Shown here: in pieces, positions 58,879 through 64,000 of the stretch
How the letters are laid out: the number at the start of each line of letters is the position of its first letter
Position numbering within the stretch: position 1 is the stretch's first letter
The notes under the pieces: generated by a model
Database searches by the model: none
Told to the model about the DNA's origin: nothing
Seen by the model: only the letters and a program-made list of their open reading frames with translations
NCBI RefSeq assembly: GCF_003797185.1
Contig: NZ_RKMH01000005.1
Coordinates: forward strand, 62,001-126,000
Direction of reading: 5' to 3'
Length of the DNA: 64,000 bases
Origin: Gordonia oryzae
Lineage (GTDB): Bacteria > Actinomycetota > Actinomycetes > Mycobacteriales > Mycobacteriaceae
Position numbers and translations under genes: made by a program

Positions 58879-58884
58879 GGCGCG

Positions 58885-59844
58885 GTGACCTCATCCCTGC
58901 CGGCCCTCTCCGTCGTCGAGCGACTCGCCGCACCTCCGGTCAACGGCGTGGTGCACTTCTCGGTGGAGTTCATGCCACCGCGCGACCTCGAGGGCGAGGC
59001 TCGGCTGTGGCGGGCAGTTCGAGTGTTCGAACGTCTCGACCCGGCATTCGTGTCGTTGACTTACGGGGCAGGCGGGTCGACGAGGGATCGTACCGTCCGG
59101 ATCGCCGGTGAACTCGCCACGGAGACGACACTGGTGACGGTTGCGCATCTGACCGCGGTCAATCACAGCATCGCCGAACTACGTGCCCTCGTCGGTTCTT
59201 ACGCCGACCAGGGCATCACGAATCTGCTTGCGCTGCGCGGGGATCCGCCGGGCGATCCACTCGGCGAATGGGTTCGACACCCGCAGGGTGTGGAGTACGC
59301 GCGTGAACTCGTCGAGCTGATCTCGGGCCTCGGTGACTTCCACGTCGGCGTCGCCTCGTTTCCCGAGGGGCACCACCGGGCCCGCGATCTCGACCAGGAC
59401 ACCGACGTGCTCGTCGGCAAGCTGCGTGCCGGTGCCGAGTATTCGGTGACCCAGATGTTCTTCGACGTCGAGGACTTCTTGCGGCTGCGCGACCGGGTGG
59501 CGCGCGCCGATCCCGAACAGGCGGCCAAGCCACTCATTCCCGGGCTCATGCCGATCACCTCGCTGGCAAGCGCCCGTCGCATGACACAACTGTCGGGGTC
59601 GGTGATCCCTGCCGAGGTCGAGCGACGCTTCGCCGAGGCCGCCGGTGACGGCCCAGAGGAGGATCGTGCCGCAGTGCGGGCGGTCGGCATCGACTTCGCC
59701 ACCGAGACCGCGCAACGACTCATCGCCGAAGGCGTTGCCGGCCTGCACTTCTGCAGCCTGAACTTCGCCAAGGCGACGTGTGAGGTGCTCGACCGCCTCG
59801 GCGTCGGTGTGCCCGATGCGTTGCCGACGGTCGGGGCGCACTGA
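58885..59844 (+). CDS. metF: 5,10-methylenetetrahydrofolate reductase
   Basis: A 319-residue reductase that makes 5-methyltetrahydrofolate for methionine synthesis. The TIM-barrel motifs of MetF are present: HFSVEFMPPRD (catalytic Glu), FVSLTYGAGGSTRDRT, VTVAHLT, LLALRGDPPGD, VGVASFPEGH, SVTQMFFDV and LHFCSLNF. It equals the place of Rv2172c, reported as a non-canonical MTHFR. GTG start, leaderless, behind a 17-bp repeat array. Together with gcvT it serves one-carbon metabolism. Confidence 0.93.
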   Translation: MTSSLPALSVVERLAAPPVNGVVHFSVEFMPPRDLEGEARLWRAVRVFERLDPAFVSLTYGAGGSTRDRTVRIAGELATETTLVTVAHLTAVNHSIAELRALVGSYADQGITNLLALRGDPPGDPLGEWVRHPQGVEYARELVELISGLGDFHVGVASFPEGHHRARDLDQDTDVLVGKLRAGAEYSVTQMFFDVEDFLRLRDRVARADPEQAAKPLIPGLMPITSLASARRMTQLSGSVIPAEVERRFAEAAGDGPEEDRAAVRAVGIDFATETAQRLIAEGVAGLHFCSLNFAKATCEVLDRLGVGVPDALPTVGAH

Positions 59845-59884
59845 GGCCGATCGGTCGGCTCGGGGTGATTCGGCGGGAGCCGGG

Positions 59885-60952
59885 TCAGGACGTGCCGGTC
59901 TTTCCAGGGTTCGGTACTGCGGAGTTCGGCTGTGTAGCTCCACGATCGGGCGCAGCGTCGGCGTGAACGGGGGCCTTCCCCGGCGACATGTCACCGGCGG
60001 TCGTCGCCGGCGATGATGCGGTCCCCGACGTTGTGATCCCCGACGTTGTGATCCCCGACGTCTTCTTCCCGAATGTCTTCTTGCCTGCTGCTGCCGGGCG
60101 TCCCGGGCGCGGGCTTCGGTCACGGGAAACGTAGGCCAACCGGATGACGACAAGCACCACGGCGGCGCAGATGAGCACCATCAGCCAGGTCCAGCCACCG
60201 AATGCGGCGGTCGACGGGTCGGCGTAGGTCGATTCGGCGGTGAAGTCGGCGGACTTGCCGGGCTCGGGTGTCCAGGAGACCGCGGTGTTGGTGTTCTGGT
60301 CACCGTTGGTCGCGGTGATCGGGCCGGCGAACGAGATCGTGAACCGTACGTAGTCGCGCTTCGGGATCAGTCCGGTGAGGTCGGTCGACCCACGGAAGCG
60401 CACCACCGAGCCGGTGCGCTTGGCAGACAGGTCCATGGTCATCGTGGTGTCGCCGAAGGCATTGGCGATGATGTCGCCGAGCTGACTGAGCTGACCCCCG
60501 GTCAGATTGCTGAAGGTTGCCCGGCTTCCGACCAGCGTGGCGTCGTCGTTGCTGTCGCCGGACTGTTCCTGAGGGGTCGGGGCCGCCTGTGTGGAATCGG
60601 ACGGCGTGGACTGCGACGGGCTGGAACCGAACGGGGATGAACCCGGCTGATCGGTGTCACCCGGCTGCGCCGACGACGGCGCGCCCGAAGTCTGTGTCGA
60701 CGTGCTAGCGCGATAGTCCGAGACCGCGATGGTGCCAGCCATCGACTCGGGGATGTCGAATTTCGGTGCGCCACGCGGATTGTCCGGCGAGGTGGCCACG
60801 ATCACGCTGCCAGCGAATCGATCACCGACGGTCGTGGACCGTTGCAGGCATCCCGACATCAACGGGGCCGCTATGAGCAGCACGACCATGAGAACAAGGG
60901 ACGACGCGCGGGGTGGGCTCGGGCGAGTGATCGGCGGACGCACGCTGATCAT
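59885..60952 (-). CDS. lppM: LppM-like membrane lipoprotein
   Basis: A 355-residue exported protein. The signal ASSLVLMVVLLIAAPLMSGC ends in a lipobox Cys, and a DUF3153-like beta domain follows, with a long Ser/Pro/Gln insertion (~90-145). A C-terminal membrane helix (WTWLMVLICAAVVLVVIRLAYV) and a cytoplasmic low-complexity tail with GITTS repeats end it. Rv2171 (LppM) of M. tuberculosis affects phagosome handling. ATG 60952 overlaps the oxidoreductase stop by 4 bases (ATGA), better than the ATG at 60982. Confidence 0.85.
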   Translation of the reverse strand: MISVRPPITRPSPPRASSLVLMVVLLIAAPLMSGCLQRSTTVGDRFAGSVIVATSPDNPRGAPKFDIPESMAGTIAVSDYRASTSTQTSGAPSSAQPGDTDQPGSSPFGSSPSQSTPSDSTQAAPTPQEQSGDSNDDATLVGSRATFSNLTGGQLSQLGDIIANAFGDTTMTMDLSAKRTGSVVRFRGSTDLTGLIPKRDYVRFTISFAGPITATNGDQNTNTAVSWTPEPGKSADFTAESTYADPSTAAFGGWTWLMVLICAAVVLVVIRLAYVSRDRSPRPGRPAAAGKKTFGKKTSGITTSGITTSGTASSPATTAGDMSPGKAPVHADAAPDRGATQPNSAVPNPGKTGTS

Positions 60953-62619
60953 CGTGCCAGATGCCGGGGTGACAGCCGCCATAGGCGCCGACCGCGTCTA
61001 TCACCGTTGTGCCTGCCCGAGCTGCGGGCGATCGCCGCCTTTCCGGCGATCCGCCCGCTGGCTCCGGTGACTCCGCCGCCGGGATGGGTGGACGCGCCGG
61101 CGAGCAGGATTCCGTCGGCGCCGGGTACCTCATGGCCGGACAGGTCCGGGTGCGGACGCAGCATGAACATCTGGTCGATGGTCATCTCGACGTGCATGAT
61201 GTTGCCGCCGATCAGTGCCAGCTCGGATTCCAGCGCCTGCGGGTTCTGGACGTGGCGCAGTTCGATGGCGTCGGCGAAGCCGGGCGCGTGGCGCTCGACC
61301 TCGGCGACCATCGCGTCGGCGGCGGTGGCGGACACCTCGTCCCATCCGGTGCCGTTGGCGAGATGACGCGGATGCCATTGCGCCCACAGATTGACGAGAT
61401 GGTGTCCGGGCGGGCTGAGGGTCGGGTCGATGCCCGAGAATCCCATCGCCACACAGGCAGGCCGATCCGGCAGTTCGCCGACAGCTGCTGCGGTTTGCGC
61501 GCGACGAAGGTGGTCCCGATCTGTGACGAGCAGGCCCAACGCCGAATGCACGCCGTGGGCGGGCAGGTCGGCGGGCAGATCCCGATACTCGGGCAGCTTC
61601 CTGGTTGCCAGCCGGACGGCCATCCCGATACCCGAGCCGACGATGATCTGACGCCGCCACCGCGCGAGCGCTTCGGGGTCGAATCCGCCCGCCGCGAGCA
61701 GGTCGAGGGTGGCCAGGATGTGGCAGGCGCTGATCACTGTGTCGGCACATCGCGGTGCGCCGTCGGCGGTATCGACGCGCCAGTGGTCGCCGCATCGGGA
61801 GATCGAGGTGGCCGCGGCACCGGTGATCACCTCGCCACCGTCACCGGTGAGGCGGCGCACCAGGGCATCGGTCAGTGCTCCGCTGCCCCCGACGGCGCGT
61901 CCGGGTGGGATCTGGTGCATCAGCGCCGCGAACCCGATCATCGGGGCAGTCGCGGGGGCGCTCATCGGCGGGCCCGACTGGGCGCCGAACCAGGCCAGGG
62001 CGGCTTTGAGGTGCTCGGAGCCGAACCATCGGTCGAGCAGGGCATCCCCGGACGACATCAGGTCCTGGGTCACCGACATCATCCGACCCGATCGCGCACC
62101 GAAGAGTCCGGTCCGCGCAGTGGTGGCGGTGGGGCCGAGCCCGCCGAACGCGCGCGTGAACCGACCCGGCGTGGCTGGCTCGTAGAAGGAGCGCATGAGA
62201 GCTCGGGCGCGCGGTGCCCAGGTCGCCACGAACGCGCGATAAGCGTCGGCATCGGCGCGTCCGCAGGCACCTTCGATCGAGGCGCAGGTGGCGTCGAGGT
62301 CGGTCCGGAAGACGATCGGCCCGGCGGTGTCGGTGGCCGGACAGAACGCCCACGGGTCGCAGTCGAGGTAGGTCAAACCGGCGTCGGCGAGTGCGAGTTC
62401 GTCGAGGACGGGAGAGTGGCGGATCATCAGGTGCGCCGACGATCCCCGGTCGACGCGATAGCCAGGGAAGCGTTCGACGGTAGACACCGCCCCGCCGGGG
62501 ATGGTGTCGCGTTCGACGACGCTCACCGAACGCCCGGCCCGGGCCAGATAGGCGGCCGCGACCAGCCCGTTATGGCCGGCGCCAACGACGATCGCGTCGG
62601 CCACCGGGTGTCCGGTCAT
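60949..62619 (-). CDS. Phytoene desaturase-like NAD(P)/FAD oxidoreductase
   Basis: A 556-residue flavoprotein of the CrtI/amine-oxidase type: VVGAGHNGLVAAAYLARAG (FAD loop) at the N-terminus, VVERDTIPGG and the C-terminal FAD motif ASTHPGGGVTGASG. The substrate could be a carotenoid or another polyprenoid, but no crtB or other carotenoid genes are seen here. Translationally coupled to lppM downstream and to the GNAT gene upstream (4-base overlaps), a set also adjacent to metF. Confidence 0.88.
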   Translation of the reverse strand: MTGHPVADAIVVGAGHNGLVAAAYLARAGRSVSVVERDTIPGGAVSTVERFPGYRVDRGSSAHLMIRHSPVLDELALADAGLTYLDCDPWAFCPATDTAGPIVFRTDLDATCASIEGACGRADADAYRAFVATWAPRARALMRSFYEPATPGRFTRAFGGLGPTATTARTGLFGARSGRMMSVTQDLMSSGDALLDRWFGSEHLKAALAWFGAQSGPPMSAPATAPMIGFAALMHQIPPGRAVGGSGALTDALVRRLTGDGGEVITGAAATSISRCGDHWRVDTADGAPRCADTVISACHILATLDLLAAGGFDPEALARWRRQIIVGSGIGMAVRLATRKLPEYRDLPADLPAHGVHSALGLLVTDRDHLRRAQTAAAVGELPDRPACVAMGFSGIDPTLSPPGHHLVNLWAQWHPRHLANGTGWDEVSATAADAMVAEVERHAPGFADAIELRHVQNPQALESELALIGGNIMHVEMTIDQMFMLRPHPDLSGHEVPGADGILLAGASTHPGGGVTGASGRIAGKAAIARSSGRHNGDRRGRRLWRLSPRHLAR

Positions 62620-63314
62620 CGGGCGCGGCCGGATTCGCCGGGAACGGTGGGACCGGCGGCGGCGCCCGGCACGATCGACGGTGCGGACAGGGGTAGTCGT
62701 CGCCCGAGGAAGGCGAACGGGCGCGGGTCGCCGGTGAAGGTGAATCCGCGCAGCACGTCACCGAATCCCATGCGCCGGTACAACGCCCACGCCCGGTTGC
62801 CCTCGTCAGCGACCTCCGGGGTGGACAACAGGACGTGATGTTCGGGTCGGTCGGCGAGCAGGTGGTGCAGTAGCCATTCGCCGATCCGTTGCCCCTGGGC
62901 GCTCGGGTGGACGTGGAGTTCGGTCAGCTCGAAGTAGTCCTCGGTGATCTCGTCGATGACCCGCGGGTCCCGACCGGTCGATAGCAGGCCGGCTCGCAGT
63001 TGCTGATTCCACCATTGGTCTCGAGTTCCGCGATAGCCGTAGGTGATGCCGACGAGCACCTCAGCGCCGCCGGGGGACAGGGGCGGCTCCAACCGTCGTC
63101 GGACGAGATCCAACGAGCCATCCTCGACGTGGGGCGCGGCCGCGATCGCGCCGTAGGCCTCCCATCCGGGCCGATGGATATGCTCGCGCCACAATCCGGC
63201 GCGATGCCTCTCGGTCCCGCGTGGGTAGTTCATCGCTGTGACGTAGATCTCGAGCGCGGGACCGAGCCAGGCCGCACAGTCACGTCCGTCGAGACGGGCG
63301 ATCCGAATCGTCAC
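62616..63314 (-). CDS. GNAT family N-acetyltransferase
   Basis: A 232-residue acetyltransferase like Rv2170. The acetyl-CoA-binding segment is ELTELHVHPSAQGQRIGEWL (R/QxxG/A motif A) followed by VLLSTPEVADEGNRAWALYRRMGF. The substrate is unknown. GTG 63314 is chosen because AGGAAGGA stands 6 bases upstream; the longer frame to 63383 has no such site. First gene of the GNAT-oxidoreductase-lppM set. Confidence 0.88.
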   Translation of the reverse strand: MTIRIARLDGRDCAAWLGPALEIYVTAMNYPRGTERHRAGLWREHIHRPGWEAYGAIAAAPHVEDGSLDLVRRRLEPPLSPGGAEVLVGITYGYRGTRDQWWNQQLRAGLLSTGRDPRVIDEITEDYFELTELHVHPSAQGQRIGEWLLHHLLADRPEHHVLLSTPEVADEGNRAWALYRRMGFGDVLRGFTFTGDPRPFAFLGRRLPLSAPSIVPGAAAGPTVPGESGRAR

Positions 63315-63412
63315 GAACGGTCCTTCCTGTCGTCGTTCCCACGCCCCGGCCGAGTGCGGCATTGTGTCGGTGGCCTCGGGCATGGTGGTGCGTATCGGGT
63401 TGCTGGCACGCC

Positions 63413-63441
63413 TTGCTCCGGCGACCAGATCTGACTAACAT
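63413..63441 (+). promoter_or_regulatory. Promoter of the LexA-controlled HEPN unit
   Basis: TTGCTC (-35, 63413-63418) and TAACAT (-10, 63436-63441) are 17 bases apart; transcription would start near 63448, just before or within the LexA box. Confidence 0.6.
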
Positions 63442-63449
63442 TGAATCTG

Positions 63450-63465
63450 TCGAACGGGTGTTCGA
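63450..63465 (+). promoter_or_regulatory. LexA (SOS) box
   Basis: TCGAACgggtGTTCGA, a perfect match to the Gram-positive/mycobacterial SOS operator TCGAAC-n4-GTTCGA. It overlaps the expected transcription start of the plus-strand promoter, the textbook repressor position. The plus-strand target is the HEPN gene at 63626, with a 30-codon open frame (63465-63557) in its leader. Confidence 0.85.
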
Positions 63466-63625
63466 TGAATGTGCCTCCGCAAGCTGTTCGCCGCCACCCG
63501 ACGACCGACGCGGTCCGGCGGTGGGCGAGGGAAGCGCCTGCCCTCGGATCGTGTTGACCCAAGGGGCGGCCGGTAACGCCGAGTTGACCGCCCGTGAGGA
63601 TCGCGACAACGGAGGGAGGCCCAGG

Positions 63626-64000
63626 ATGGCACATCGAACGATCCCACAGGTCGAAGTGGATCCGATCGTGGTCGGGCGCGCACGTGACCTGCTCGAACGT
63701 GCCGATCTCCTTCTCGAGAACGCCGACGGGATCACCGACGACGCCGAACGCTTCCGGCAGCTCTACCTCGCCGCGCTGCGGGCCGCCGGCGCCGCACTGG
63801 CGATCGGTGAGCCGACCAGCGGCCGTTCGACGCGCGGGTTGTCGTCGAACGCATGGGATCGGCTGACCGTGATCATGCCGGATCTTGCCGAACAAGCCGA
63901 ACGCTTCGCCGCATGGTCAGGTCTTCGAATGCACATCGAGGCCGGGTTGGAGCGAGACGTCGATCCCGTCGTCGTCGCCGAGCTACATCGCCTGGTGTTG
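63626..64000 (+). CDS. SAV_6107-type HEPN protein, 3' end beyond window
   Basis: The first 125 residues are visible, with no stop before the window end. The all-helical sequence (PIVVGRARDLLERADLLL, AERFRQLYLAALRAAGAAL, WDRLTVIMPDLAEQAERFAAW) matches the SAV_6107 HEPN family of actinobacteria. GGAGGGAGG stands 6 bases before the ATG. HEPN proteins are RNA-binding or RNase-like in many systems; the RxxxxxH catalytic motif is not evident here. Its LexA-controlled promoter and the usual association of this family with DNA-damage polymerase genes suggest an SOS role. Confidence 0.75.
   Translation, partial: MAHRTIPQVEVDPIVVGRARDLLERADLLLENADGITDDAERFRQLYLAALRAAGAALAIGEPTSGRSTRGLSSNAWDRLTVIMPDLAEQAERFAAWSGLRMHIEAGLERDVDPVVVAELHRLVL

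Noticed and set aside
61009..62838. 609-codon plus-strand frame over the desaturase-like gene
   Set aside because: Antisense shadow of a clearly conserved flavoprotein; composition is Gly/Arg-rich with no motifs.
63594..63866. 90-codon frame overlapping the HEPN gene
   Set aside because: It overlaps in a different frame; the HEPN frame has the GGAGGGAGG site and a family-typical sequence.

Overview
The window is a high-GC actinobacterial chromosome segment. The gene inventory points to a mycolic-acid bacterium of the Mycobacteriales, and I lean towards Gordonia or a close relative. The reasons are PIM/lipomannan mannosyltransferases, an actinobacterial bc1-aa3 supercomplex with diheme QcrC, PknL with its small DNA-binding partner, LppM, and gene order. 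The order closely follows the M. tuberculosis block from glnA2 (Rv2222c) to Rv2170. The genus is an inference from proteins and layout, not from rRNA. No rRNA, tRNA, insertion sequence, prophage or CRISPR array was seen.

Layout. 1-7.4 kb holds nitrogen assimilation: the end of glnA2, the adenylyltransferase glnE, and glnA1 on the opposite strand behind tandem GlnR-type boxes. An endonuclease-like gene and a repeat-rich, gene-poor stretch lie between glnE and glnA1. 7.4-18.3 kb holds lipoylation and its client: pepA, the E2 subunit with two lipoyl domains, a TIGR01777 oxidoreductase, lipB, lipA and DUF4191, then a CHAP-type protein, gcvT and ilvE on the other strand. 18.4-21.7 kb holds late cobalamin assembly with a fused CobU-CobT. 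21.8-26.5 kb has glycerate kinase, erpA, a PfkB sugar or adenosine kinase and asnB. 26.8-35 kb is the respiratory supercomplex (ctaC-ctaF; ctaE-qcrC-qcrA-qcrB), interrupted by a PAP2-diacylglycerol kinase fusion and a decayed GH13 (TreY-like) fragment. 35-39 kb has trpD, an orphan Lrp-type RAM protein and a DEDDh/GIY-YIG nuclease. 39-43 kb is cell-wall biology: a small Cys4 protein, a c-di-AMP (ydaO) riboswitch, two NlpC/P60 hydrolases and a secreted HExxH lipoprotein. 43-52 kb is envelope lipid and glycan synthesis (pimB', fadD15, two SRPBCC proteins, an ArsA-like protein, a ROK kinase, plsC, an alpha-1,2-mannosyltransferase). 52-64 kb has an exoribonuclease, aroG, pknL and its partner, mptA, a polyprenyl synthase, metF, lppM, a carotenoid-desaturase-like oxidoreductase, a GNAT enzyme and, behind a LexA box, a HEPN gene cut by the window end.

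How it fits together. GlnE modifies GlnA1, which carries the adenylylation tyrosine; the neighbouring GlnA2 has lost it. LipB and LipA build the lipoyl groups that the E2 subunit and the glycine cleavage system need. Oxidase and bc1 subunits sit on both sides of one short interval. PimB', MptA and the GT87 enzyme act in one pathway (PIM to lipomannan), with acyl-chain and polyprenyl genes nearby. Many genes appear leaderless: a TAnnnT -10 box lies 6-7 bases before the start codon.

The most interesting points are the LexA-controlled promoter before the HEPN gene, the paired GlnR boxes, the CobU-CobT fusion, the riboswitch/Cys4/NlpC locus, the ArsA-like protein without the Walker A lysine, the 17-bp repeat array at the metF promoter and the TreY remnant.
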